In this document: positions 8,603 through 18,605 of the stretch, in pieces | Numbering within the stretch: position 1 is the stretch's first letter | Layout of the letters: each line of letters starts with the position of its first letter | NCBI GenBank assembly: GCA_002049455.2 | Contig: KV919191.1 | Span: 1 to 51,983 of the forward strand | Source of the DNA: Porphyra umbilicalis | Taxonomy: Eukaryota > Rhodophyta > Bangiophyceae > Bangiales > Bangiaceae | DNA length: 51,983 nucleotides | Direction: 5' to 3' | Translations under genes and position numbers: made by a program | The notes under the pieces: generated by a model | Databases searched by the model: none | Told to the model about the DNA's origin: nothing | The model's input: the letters and a program-made list of their open reading frames with translations, nothing else

Positions 8603-10669
8603 TCATAACCTTGTGTTGCTCGCCGCACAAAAGGCAAAGTTGGAAATGTAGTGGTTGTCAAACCCGCGCTTGCGAGCCTTGAAGACAGGGAAGAGACGGC
8701 CGTCGCCGTACCCCGGGTCGTCCCGGTCCTCGTCAAGCGTCACGTCCGCCCACTCCATCAAGTCAAAGTTGCGCAACAACCGTGCGTCGTTGTCAGTGGG
8801 CGCACTGGCGCGGGAGCTGCTACCCGCGCTGCTTGCCGTCGGCAGCTGGGTGTAGGGCCCCGTGAAGAGGCCGCCCGCGTGCTTGCCGGTCCGCGCCTCG
8901 AGCGCCTCCCAATCAATGCTGTTGAAAAAGGGGTGACTCTTGATGGCCGCCAGGCCGTCGGGGCCACAGGCGAGGCGCTCTGACGAGTCGAGGGTGAGGA
9001 GCCCCTGCATCAGCGCAATGGCGTCGACAGACATGAAGTCGTCAAAGAAGGGCACGTTGAAGGAGAGGAACTGACGCTTGACCTCGTCCACGTCATCAGC
9101 GTCAAAGGGCGGCCGCCCGACCATGATGTGGTAGAGAAAGATGCCCAAGCACCACACGTCGATGGAGCAGCCGTAGCCCTTATCGCCGAGCATTTCGGGT
9201 GCCACGTAGCTGTGCGTCCCGCACACCGTGCGAGTGCGGCGGAGGTGGCGGGGGCGGCCGTTCGCGGCTTCGCCGAGGAGGCTCGTCGGCCCCCCGTCCC
9301 CGGCTTGTGCAATGTCCTTGTTCAGGAGCTTGCACAGCCCAAAGTCCGCAATCCGCACGTGGCCGGCCGCGTCGAGGAGGATGTTCTCCGGCTTGAGATC
9401 CCGGTAGATGATGCCCAAGTTGTGGAGCTTCTCCAGGGCGAGCACCACCTCCGCAAGGATAAAGCAGGCGCGCTTCTCGTCGAGCCCTCCATTGTTTTGC
9501 ATGATGTAGTAAAAGAGGTCGCCGCCTTCGCAAAAGTCGGTCGCGAGGTAGAGCGTCTTCTTAGTCTGGAACGCAAACCGCAGTTGCACAAAGCACGAGT
9601 GGCCGTCGGTAACGCCCATCGCTAGCCGTTCGTCTACCGCGTGCCGATAGGAGGAGCGGCACTCAAACACCGAGTCGCTCTTGTTGATGGCCTTGAGCGC
9701 GAGCTTCATGCCAGTGAGCACGTCACGAACAAGAAAGACGCGGCCAGAGGCACCCTGGCCAATGGCCGCAATGACGTCAAAGTCGCGGATGCCGACCTTG
9801 CGGGTATCTGCTACCCGCCGGAGGACCGTCTCCCACTGGGCGGCAACCTCGTCGGACGGGAAGCGCAGGTCAATGACGGACGAGTCCCCCTCCTTGCACA
9901 CCCGTATGCACGGCCCCAAGTGTGGTTGGACAGTCGTACCGATCAGGCAAAACATCGCCACCAGGGACGAGTAGGTGTGGTTCTCGTTCCAAAGCCCCTC
10001 GGGCGAGTCGTACAGCAACACCGTCTCGCCACGCACCTCCATCACAAAGCCGTACCAGCCCTTAAAGATGCGGCCGTGGCGCAGCTCGACGCGCGTCGAC
10101 GCCAGTGGGGCGGTCTTTTTCAACAACGCCAGCGGGTCATACGCCGCCCCGCCCGCGGCATCGTCATCGTCATCGTCGCCACCCATGCTGAACGACGCCT
10201 CCCGGCGCTTGCGCATGCGGCCCTTGTTGGCGCGCCCCCACCGCAGCGTCTTGGCGGTAGTTTGGAGGACGCCCGACGAGTCCTTGACCGCCAGAATCTT
10301 TTTAAAGCCCATCGGCACGCCCGCCCCGCCGCCGCCGCCGCCGCTGCCGCCGCTGCCTGCCCCACCGGCTCGCGAGTCGCTGACCCCAGGGTGTCCCCTC
10401 CGGCCGAGGCCGATGCCAAGCCGATACCACGACGGCCGCCCGTCGTCCTTGGATGCGTCCGAGACGGAGCTCTCCTCGAGAGCACTTAGGTGGCTCGACG
10501 CCGCGTCGAGGCCCAAACTCCCGCCGCGGCCGCTGGCGAGCGTGCCACCCGCCTCCGCCATCGTGCTCGGTGTGTGGCTAGTGTCCCCGCTGTGACCACT
10601 ATGGATGGTGCCGAGAGCGAGAGACGGCAGGGAGAGCCGCTCCCGGTAGGGACTGCGGGCGCTCGGCAT
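8603..10669 (-). CDS. AGC-family Ser/Thr protein kinase with N-terminal PH-like domain
   Basis: 688 codons from the first ATG in frame (10669) to TGA; a second ATG at 10561 (context ACGATGG) is an equally good start, giving 652 residues. The frame stays open to 11062 without another ATG. Residues 1-190 are low complexity (Gly run ~104-116, Asp run ~165-170). Residues about 192-290 look like a PH domain, with Trp279 in the C-terminal helix (AAQWETVLRRV). The kinase domain (about 297-583) has all key parts: glycine loop GQGASGRV, Lys326, helix-C Glu347, YRDLKPEN (Asp424), DFG (Asp442), and the AGC activation loop TVCGTHSYVAPE (Thr481). PH plus AGC is the Akt/RAC arrangement, which implies phosphoinositide-linked signalling at membranes. 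The C-terminal YISNFAF resembles the hydrophobic motif, but the Ser/Thr position is Ala. Assignment to AGC is firm; orthology to Akt is inference. Confidence 0.9.
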   Translation of the reverse strand: MPSARSPYRERLSLPSLALGTIHSGHSGDTSHTPSTMAEAGGTLASGRGGSLGLDAASSHLSALEESSVSDASKDDGRPSWYRLGIGLGRRGHPGVSDSRAGGAGSGGSGGGGGGAGVPMGFKKILAVKDSSGVLQTTAKTLRWGRANKGRMRKRREASFSMGGDDDDDDAAGGAAYDPLALLKKTAPLASTRVELRHGRIFKGWYGFVMEVRGETVLLYDSPEGLWNENHTYSSLVAMFCLIGTTVQPHLGPCIRVCKEGDSSVIDLRFPSDEVAAQWETVLRRVADTRKVGIRDFDVIAAIGQGASGRVFLVRDVLTGMKLALKAINKSDSVFECRSSYRHAVDERLAMGVTDGHSCFVQLRFAFQTKKTLYLATDFCEGGDLFYYIMQNNGGLDEKRACFILAEVVLALEKLHNLGIIYRDLKPENILLDAAGHVRIADFGLCKLLNKDIAQAGDGGPTSLLGEAANGRPRHLRRTRTVCGTHSYVAPEMLGDKGYGCSIDVWCLGIFLYHIMVGRPPFDADDVDEVKRQFLSFNVPFFDDFMSVDAIALMQGLLTLDSSERLACGPDGLAAIKSHPFFNSIDWEALEARTGKHAGGLFTGPYTQLPTASSAGSSSRASAPTDNDARLLRNFDLMEWADVTLDEDRDDPGYGDGRLFPVFKARKRGFDNHYISNFAFCAASNTRL

Positions 10670-11944
10670 TGCAGTAGGCCACCTCGCGGCCGGGCTGCTA
10701 CAGACGCCGCCACCGACGCGACTGCCAAAAACCACCACAACCGCCGCCGTCACCGCTGCCACAGCTACCGCCGCCGTCCAACGCCTGTCGCAAGCACACG
10801 GCCAGGGGAGGTGCCAGGGACCAGAGATGCGCCGTCGTCTTCCGAGCACAACGGACCCCAGCGTCAGCCGCGCCTGCTCCCGACAAGGACCCCGGCGCAC
10901 GACCAAAGGAGCAACCGCAGCGCAGGCGCGCCCGTCACGACGCGCACCCCGCCGTCGCAAAAACCAGCAGGCGCCGCCCCTACCCGAGCCACCCCCCCAA
11001 TGGTCGACACGTGTGTGGCGCGGTGCCCCCCGCCCAGCCACACAACCTGCTCGCCCCCCCAAAACGCACTCACGGGTGCGGGGTGGCTCGCGTTGACGTT
11101 ACGATTCGGCGTACTGCCTCCCTTTCCCTCCCTTCCCCGGCGTCCCCGCCTTGGCCGCGGGGCGTAGCCGCTCTCCCTGTCCACAAACGCACACACGCAC
11201 TCCCCACCGGAACCGCCGGCAAAGGTTGCACCGCCTCCCACCGCCGAGAAGGAAACGGAAGAGGGCGTGCCCCCGCCTTTGCGACCGCAAGAGGCCCTCC
11301 CCGCCTGCCGGCAACGCGGCGGGAGACGCTTGCTCGCGCAGACGTCGCGCGCGGCGCAGGGGACCCCCCGTGGCGGCGTCCGACACCCCAGACAAAGGCG
11401 AGGCACCCAAGTCGAGGCGCCCGAAAAAGAGGAGGCACAGTTGAGGGTGGCGGCGTCTGCGTTCCCACCGACGACGGCCGACCGCCGCTCACGCCGGCGG
11501 GTGCGCAGCCCCCCCCGCAACGGACCCGTCCGGGGCACCTAGGCAGCAGCGGCGACGCATGCGTGGCGCTCCCGCCACACCATCGCTACCGAGAAAGTGC
11601 CTGCACGAGCGCCTCCCCTCGAGGGTGCCGCCCGCGTGCCCATCGCAAAAAAAAAGAACAGCGTCTGCCGCGGTCGGCCGCCGCAGACAGCCGGCGCCGC
11701 CATGCGGGGGCGGCCCTGACGGCCGACGAGCCGACCGCCAATTCAACAGGGGACGGCATGAGCAGCCGCAGCCAACCCGTACAACGACACAGGGTGACCC
11801 GAGGAGGTGCGCGCGGCGCCTGCAGCGACCACCGTCGCCGCCATTGCCGCGGGGGTGGAGCACAGACTGCGCGAGTGGCGGGCGCGCGGCAGCCATGCCT
11901 CTTGGATCACATGCGGCGCTTCCTCCACATTATCAGACTCCGTG
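10670..11944. other. kinase 5' flank and unassigned GC-rich DNA
   Basis: Several long frames overlap here on both strands (for example plus 11011-12021, minus 10864-11538), but they are low complexity, mutually antisense and without domain similarity. It should contain the kinase promoter; no TATA or CCAAT box stands out. Confidence 0.4.
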
Positions 11945-13135
11945 GCGTTCGTGAAAGCACCCTGATTTTGATAACATTCAGTTTTCCCTGGCCTTTAGGA
12001 CAGGGTGCTCTCAAAGTGTAGTGATGTACACATATACTTAGAAAAAGGGACTTGCTCTCCGTTTCAGAGGTGGCAGTCTGCATTTGTGTATTGCTGATCC
12101 CCCAATTCTGTCCTCATCGCCCCGGAACGGTAGTGGAACGGCAATGAATGCAAATCTCTGATTGGTCGAGCAGTCCGACAGCAGTGCATGTCCGGCCCGA
12201 TCTTTACAGAATGTGCCCGTACGGCCCCCAATCGCACAATCAACGCCTTCGTTTTTCTGCACTTTTCTGCGTATCTCCCAGAAAATCTCGATATCCCAAC
12301 GATTGCTGGCCGGTTGCTCCCTTGACACGGAAGGGATCGGAAGAAAATCTCGAGAAAAAGAAGGATCTCGGTTGCACGGAAGTGGCGGTGGGAGAGCCAA
12401 TAGGACGTCTCAGATTTGTGCTCAGCAGCTGTTTACGGCTGCGTTTAACCAATCGATGGCCAGTTCTACAAAAACCGTACGGCCAGGAACCGTTCCTGGT
12501 CGATGAGGACAGAATTGGGGGATGAGCAATACTCAGGGATCTGAGAGCGTGTCAATGTTGCAAGGGTCGCGATGACGCTAAAAGCGAACGGAGTTGCGTG
12601 GCTGAGAAGGACGTTCCTGCCACAGGGGTCACTGGGCCCGGACGGCGCCTGCCCCCGTGCCCCCCCCACCGCCCCGAGTTGCGCGCGGCGACCGCGCGCA
12701 GCGACTTCCGGGGTTCGACGCGCCCACGATGACCCGCGAGTGATCGTGCCTGCGCGCCGGCTTCTGTTGCGGCGGCGGGTCGGCGGTTGCTGATGCCAAC
12801 TAGCGGCGCTGTTAGAGGCACCCCGTCGCGCGGCGGTCGGTCCCACCCGCCCGCCCGTGCGCCGTGTCGGCCGCCCCGCCCGTCGTGTGCAGGTGCGCTG
12901 CGCGGCGGGGTGACGGCCCCGCCCGTGGGCGTTGCGCCACGCCGGCCGGTCGCCGCCGCTGCGGTGGCGGCGGCGGCACCCGTTTCCCAGCCCCACGCCC
13001 CCCCCGCCCTGGCAACGGGCTGTACGTGCCCCCGTGCGTGCTCGCGGCCATGGAGCCGGCCGGCGTACCCGGTGTCGATGCGTCGCCCAGCGCGCCACCG
13101 CCCTGAAGGCCAGGGTATTGCACGCACGTGCCTGA
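11945..13135 (+). repeat. dispersed repeat, copy 1 (interrupted by a MITE)
   Basis: The reverse complement of 21905-22600 aligns along this region. Matches include CCCTGGCCTTTAGGACAGGG (from 11986), the AAGTGTAGTGATG block, GAAACGGAGAGCAAGTCCC (complement side), the CACAGGGGTCACTGGGCCCG block, and CCAGGGTATTGCACGCACGT (from 13111). Alignment is interrupted at 12088-12532 by an insertion missing from copy 2. No coding frame is conserved between the copies. Matches to Pol III A- and B-box consensus are visible at 12599-12610 (TGGCTGAGAAGG) and 12712-12722 (GGTTCGACGCG), so a SINE-like origin is possible but unproven. Confidence 0.85.
12088..12532. mobile_element. 445-bp MITE nested in dispersed repeat copy 1
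   Basis: Tips are inverted: GTATTGCTGATCCCCCAATT at 12088 and its complement ending at 12532, matching over about 35 bp with one mismatch, then degenerate subterminal similarity (CCGGAACGG, CGATTGG/CTGATTGG). The empty site is preserved in copy 2 near 22446, where GTCTGCATT and CTCAGGGATCTG are almost contiguous. No coding capacity. The length of the target duplication is ambiguous. Confidence 0.85.
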
Positions 13136-13229
13136 AGTTGTTTTTCTTTCACAAGGAGATGGGAAAGACGACTCCTGAAGCGGTGCGACCACCTGCACTC
13201 AGAGCAAGGACACCAAGGTCGGGCTATCA

Positions 13230-14419
13230 GGCCCGTTCGCATTTCCAGCCTCACTTGGTATAACGTTGTATAAACGCTCTCTGGGCTGCGAAAGGAGCAT
13301 GTGCCTTCGATCTACGCGAAGCACCAAGTACATACTTACGCTCACAACTGTTTATTAAGGCCACATCAGGACACACCACCACTCTCGCCCAGCCAGTTGC
13401 CGGCCATTGAAGTACTCACGACACACACTCTGCTTTTCCCCGTGCGTCAGGCAGGCCTGCCGCTATGGATCCCTCCTCCCTTCCAAGGTGTGGTCAGTTT
13501 GTGACCACAGTTGCGGGCGCGGTGTACTGACATAGAGGCATAATTGCCGCGCCCACCTATCACCCCCGTCGCCATGTCTCCTTTTCCGACGTCCAGGCGA
13601 GCTACGGCCTTCACTTTGAGTGTGGTGGCAGGCCGAGACGCTTCAGCTCCTCCTTGAGCCACGTAACCGTCACTCGAGATTCCATACCCGATCGGTGGGG
13701 GACGGTCTAGATGGCGATATGGCGCGCCAACGCATCTTTTTCGCTCGCGACCCTTCGCAGAACGGAGACGGCCAAGTCTGTGAGGATTACCGCGGTTGTG
13801 AGCCAAGTCTGAGGACCTGGCCATTGAGGTAGAGACGCATTTCAGGGCGGTAAACGAGGTGCGTGCGGTGGTGGAGGCCGTTTTCGACGGCTACGAGGAT
13901 GACGATGAGGTCGAGGGCCAGATGGATGGCGGTAGCGATGACGAGAGTCATGAGGAGGGCGCAGAGGAGAGGGGGACCTCAGGTGGGTCCATATCCGAGC
14001 AGTTTTGATAGCCAATACTTCTTGTACTGTGGTTTGTAGGTGTCTGGCCATGGGGCACACGAGGACGGCACTGGAAGACGGAACAACGAGCGACAGGGGG
14101 GGTGGGTTCCGGATCGGTAGTGGGGGGGCTGAGCTGCACTCGGTTGGGGGGATGGGCGGTGACAAGGGCGCTCTGAGAGGATCCTGCTGTGTCCCTCGTC
14201 GGGTGGTGCAACATTCGACGAAGGAACGCAATTTTAAGTCTCAAAATTGATGGATCAGGCATCAATCCATTCCTGGAAAGTACACGGTGTTGTAACGTTA
14301 TGACATACGCGAGCTGCTCAGGTATGTCATAACGTTATAAAGCCCGCATAACGGGCTCGACCAATGAGAGCAGCGTTATGTTCATACCAAGGAGCATAAC
14401 GCGTAAATGCGAACGGGCC
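13230..14419. mobile_element. non-autonomous DNA element, 1190 bp, TCA duplication
   Basis: Starts GGCCCGTTCGCATTT and ends with its complement AAATGCGAACGGGCC, flanked on both sides by TCA (13227-13229 and 14420-14422). A 3-bp duplication with terminal G/C-rich repeats fits PIF/Harbinger-type insertion. Subterminal ATAACG/CGTTAT motifs repeat near both ends, including a 16-bp perfect hairpin at 14293-14337 and the small hairpin AGCCCG/CGGGCT next to it. No transposase frame inside. Confidence 0.82.
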
Positions 14420-14422
14420 TCA

Positions 14423-15641
14423 CACTCTTCCCACGTGAAGAGAATCATCGCCATCCGATTGGCCGTGAACTGGATCTTACAGTAAGTGCACACGTGCGAG
14501 CAATTACGAACAAGTCGAGTGGAACTACACGAATCTCAAAGACTTCGCTGAGAGGTTTCATGCAAAAAAAGTAGGACTCCTTGCTAAAACAGATGCATGC
14601 ACGTGGCGCGTCTTTTCATGTTCACCAGAAACCGACGAGAGGGCAGCGATCATGCATGGTCACAGAGTTGATCGGAGCTTTATAAGACTTGCGAAGAGAC
14701 AGAAGTGACCTCCCTCAAACGTACCTAACGCCTCACGTCGTGCGTGGACCACGATAGCATTGCAAGAATACTCAGCCTACGTGCGTTGGGGGCTGGGGGG
14801 GGAAACATCCGCCGCCGACGACGTCGCCGTTGGGGACGGCACGTACCACCGCGTCGGCGAATTGCACGAAATCGCTGCCGACGGTGGCGGCGCATGCGGC
14901 TGGCCGCTGGTGCATTCATTGGCAATATTAGCCCGGAGTAATGAGAGTTTATTGGCTCTGTCCGACTGTCAGGCTCAACGACGGGGGGAGATATCCAGCG
15001 CCGGCGTCCCACATTGGTGCCCGTCACAGTGAATTCACAAGTGCCACCACAAAACCGTGTCGATTTGTGTGGTTTTTGGCTCCCCAAATGGTTTCGCACA
15101 TGATTTCTCGATGTCCACAAGACCAGAATGGCCCTTGTGTCCCAGCCCCAGTTGAGCGCCACAGCGCTGTGTGCACAGCTGCGCCATGTGTTGGCCACGC
15201 GGGAGAGCTTGTTGGTCTGGACTGACAGTCGCGAGCTGGTACGCATTTGGTTGTCCCTTCCGAGCGTGCTGCGTAAAGATTTTGACCAGGAATACTGGGT
15301 GGCGTAAAATCGCCACTCGGCCGCTTTCTTGGGCGTCTGAGTATCTACGCACTAAAATTTACGCGCGTATACGCACTTTCTTGGTACGCTTGGGAATCCC
15401 TGATACGCACCCGCACGTTGAAGAATAAGTTGTCTTTTCCAGTGCACGTTGCGGGAGTACTTTACCAAAACCGTCCCGGGCGGGCCTTCTTGCGTTCTAC
15501 GTTGTCCGGTGACGTCCCCAGCTTGTCTCTTGAGTACGAAAGGAAGCGCACAGGTCCGCCCGACCATCGTTCGAGTTTGCTCGAGGTGGCGAACTCTTCA
15601 TCGTCCGTACGGTACGCGGGAGCAGATTGTGGTTAAAAAGG
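14423..15641. other. unassigned spacer
   Basis: Moderate GC. A small plus-strand frame from an ATG near 15127 to TAA near 15306 (about 59 codons, containing TDSRELVRIW) is unlike its surroundings but matches nothing I recognise. The minus frame 14725-15246 starts in ordinary sequence and ends in an Arg-rich GC tract; I do not support it as a gene. Confidence 0.35.
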
Positions 15642-15970
15642 TACAGTGCGTCTCCATTCACATCCCGCCCGGATGCTAGCCCGGTGGGATAAGGACGGGA
15701 AATTGAACGATTGATAAATCTTTTGCGATCGGCTGTTCTGAGTAACAGCGAGTGAAGCGCGGTCGATCGTCAGTAGCCCTATGCAAATAATATTTCTGGG
15801 TCCATAAAAGGGTGCACCGCCGCCGTCGTCGGCGACCATCGTGGTCATCGCCGCCGTCGTCGGCCGTACTGATGTCGCCCGACCACTCGACCCCTCCCCT
15901 CCCCCCCCCCAAACCCCCACTCCCCCTTTGCCATGCCCCCTCCGATACTGGCGCACTCTTGAACTGCCCC

Positions 15971-18025
15971 ATGGCTTCCCTCTCCTCCCACGGCGAGGCA
16001 GTAGCCCGCGCTATGCAGGCATCTTTCATTGGGGCCGCGTGCGGTCTCGCTGCTAAAGCTCCCGGTGCAGTGAGTGCGGCTGCGGTGGCGGCTGCGGCTG
16101 CGGGGGAGGCCATCCTTTCCGCGAGTGAGAGCCGCGCCGAGCTTGGCGCGGCGGCTGTGCCCCCGGCGTCGGACGACTCGACGTTGATCGCCAACAAGCC
16201 GCGGAAGGAGCGCGTGCCCATCACCATCGCGGTCAAGAAGCATATCTGCCGCTTGCGCTCGCAGGGGCGCACGCGGTCGTCGGTGCTGGCCGCGCTTCCA
16301 GCGGGGGTCTCCAAGGAGGCGGCACGCAAGGTGTACAGGGCGCGGCACAAATGGCTCGCGATGCCCAACGACGACGCGACCGAGATGCGGACGGTCATGC
16401 GCAAGGGGAACTACGACGGCGTTGACGACCGCCTGCGGCAGTGGCTGGCTGTCTTCGAGCAGTTGGACCATAAGACGGTGCCCATTTTTTTTGGGCTTTT
16501 GCAGGCCAAGGCGGTTGAGATTGGGCGGGCTCTGAAGCTGGGCGACTTTCGTGCCAGCCGGGGCTATTTACGCGGCTTTTTGTCACGCACTGGCATTAAG
16601 TCCGTGAGGCTGCACGACCAAGGCGGCGCGGTGGACAAGGAGGCGGTGGAACGAGGCATGGAGGTGGTGCGGAAGCGGCTGGAGGCGTACCGCGCGGAGT
16701 ACATCTTCAACATGGATGAAACGGGCCTTTTCTTCCGCTGATTGTCCTCGCAGTCGTACGTGTCCGCCGGGGCGCGCCGTGAGGCGCGTGAGATCAAGTC
16801 CATGAAGTCGAAGGACTGCGTGACGCTGGTTTGCTGCACCAACGCAGCTGGGACAGAGAAGCTACCGATCGCGATCATCGGGAAGTCCAAGGCCCCACTG
16901 TGCTTTCAAGGAGCTTGAAGTACCCTCCCCGTCCCCTACTTCGACCAGTCGAACGCCTGGATAGACGCCACTCGCTTCCAGCAGTGGTTTGACAGGGTTT
17001 TCGTGCCGGGGACCGTGACAGAGCGCCCTTGCCGTGTAGCTTTGATCATGGACAACGCGTCCTCCCACGGGTCCGAGGTGGGTCATCCTCAAGTGGAATT
17101 CATCTTTCTTCCCCCCAATTCCACTGCAAGGCACCAGCCAATGGATGCTGGCATTATTGCTGCTTTCAAGCGCGGTTACCGGCGCCGCTTCCTCGGGCGC
17201 ACTGTAGCCGCCCTCGGTGACGTGGTGTCGAGGGCGAACGACGAAGTGTTCCCCGCCGGACCCCCTCGAGCAGTCGCCTTCGTAGGGGGAAACGCCGGGG
17301 TAGCCACTCGACGCGGCGCGCTGGCTGCTGTCCAGGGTGGCGCCATGGAAGCCGGTGGGGGTGCCGCCCCCGTCCCCGCATCGGTCGTGGACGCCCCCGC
17401 ATCGTCCTGGGCCGCCCCCGCGTCGGCCGAGGCTATCCCCGCATTCACCGACGCCATTATCGTTGCCGGCCCCGCGTCGGCCGCGGCCGTCTCCGCATGG
17501 GCCGCGGCCGCCCCCACGGCCACCGAAACCATCATTGTGGCGGACCCCGCGCCGGCAGCGGTCGTGCCGGCATCCGCCGACGTCATCATTGTGACTGCAG
17601 GCCCCCCCCTCGCGGCCGCGTACGGTGGGCCTTCGTTTGTCACCCCACGAGTCGAGTACGCACAGGCGCTGGGTGACCAAGAGCGTGCCCGCGTCGTGGC
17701 GCGGCCGCACGGCCGCCCCGCCGGCTGGGGGGAAGGCCTGGTCGCCGGCGGGGCGGCAAACCTGATGGACGTCGCCATCATGATCAAGGACGCGTGGGAG
17801 GAGCTGTCTTCTAATGCCATTGCGCACTGCTGGGCCAAGACGGACGTCCTCGGCGCTGTCCGCACGGTGGACCTGCTCCGCCTCCACGGCGAGTACCGCC
17901 GGACGTTCCGATCGGTGTCCGACGACGTCAATGTCATGCTGGGGCTCATGCAGGGCACGTCGCTGGGCAGCGAGGCCCTGGCGGGGCTGGAAGACGTGGC
18001 CCAGCGGGCCGTGGTGGAGGAGTGA
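15971..18025 (+). pseudogene. pogo-like (CENP-B/Tigger) DDE transposase with two in-frame TGA stops
   Basis: One continuous frame from ATG 15971 (CCCATGG) to TGA near 18025 is broken only by TGA at 16739-16741 and 16916-16918. The order of parts is an Ala-rich N-terminus, a helix-turn-helix segment (ITIAVKKHICRLRSQGRTR), a CENP-B-like second DNA-binding segment (YLRGFLSRTGIKSVRL), catalytic Asp in NMDETGLFF just before the first stop, second Asp in LIMDNASSHG, and third Asp in ARHQPMDAGIIAAF. Thirty residues lie between the last two, giving the DD30D spacing of pogo. The C-terminal AWEELSSNAIAHCW block is also typical of the family. A long Ala/Pro insert (about 17230-17620) precedes it. With no reading frameshift and only two stops, inactivation looks recent. 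The piece 17003-18025 alone would lack the first catalytic Asp. Confidence 0.9.
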
Positions 18026-18170
18026 ATGAATATTGAAGAGCGAACTGCTGGTGTGGTCGGCGCGGCGGATGCCGTTGTGCAAGATATGGATGCCGCGGGT
18101 GCAGACGTGGCCGATAGTGCCGACTCGTAGTTGAAGCCCTCGTATTTGATTGTGCTGATTTCTTGCCAAC

Positions 18171-18605
18171 CTCCAAAAAAAGGCGGTTGCAGAGAGAAGG
18201 GAGGCAGAGCCGACGACACAGCGTAGAAATGAAGTCGGATTGGCTGTTCGACAATCCACGATCGAGCTATTGGCTGAGACTTGCCGCTAGTAATCTTGCA
18301 AGACAATCACCGTGTCTTGTAGGAGTCACGCAGAGCCATTGCAACCGACAATGTGATTTCCTGAGATTTTTGGGCCTCTTGCTTGGGCCTGAAGAGGGCA
18401 CGGAGAGGGTTCTGGGCAAGAGCTGGGATTTCCCATGAGATCAACAAGCTTCTTCAAATTTCTTGAGATCCTGATGTGCGTTTCCAGGGCGCAGAGCTGC
18501 ATGGGGAGATTGTGCAAGGAACTCAAATTATTCCTAGCCTTTCCATTGGTCCACGTACGCTGTTGAATTAATGCAACCACTCTGCAACCGCCATTTTTTG
18601 GAGGT
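18171..18605. mobile_element. 435-bp MITE nested in the pogo element
   Basis: CCTCCAAAAAAAGGCGGTTG at 18171 is matched by its inverted copy ending at 18605 (25 bp, one mismatch). The flank after the right repeat reads, on the other strand, GTATTGCTGACCTCC, sharing GTATTGCTGA with the tip of the MITE at 12088. So the true end may lie about 10 bp further out (near 18616), with the left tip altered. No coding frame inside. Confidence 0.7.

Noticed and set aside
8651..10595. Long plus-strand frames opposite the kinase
   Set aside because: Antisense shadows of a gene with clear catalytic motifs; GC-rich codon use keeps the other frames open.
10670..11062. N-terminal extension of the kinase frame to 11062
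   Set aside because: No ATG upstream of 10669; sequence is low complexity with no conserved domain.
11986..13115. CCCTGGCCTTYAGG at both ends of the dispersed repeat as terminal inverted repeats
   Set aside because: Similarity between copies 1 and 2 continues outside these motifs on both sides, so they are internal, not the ends.
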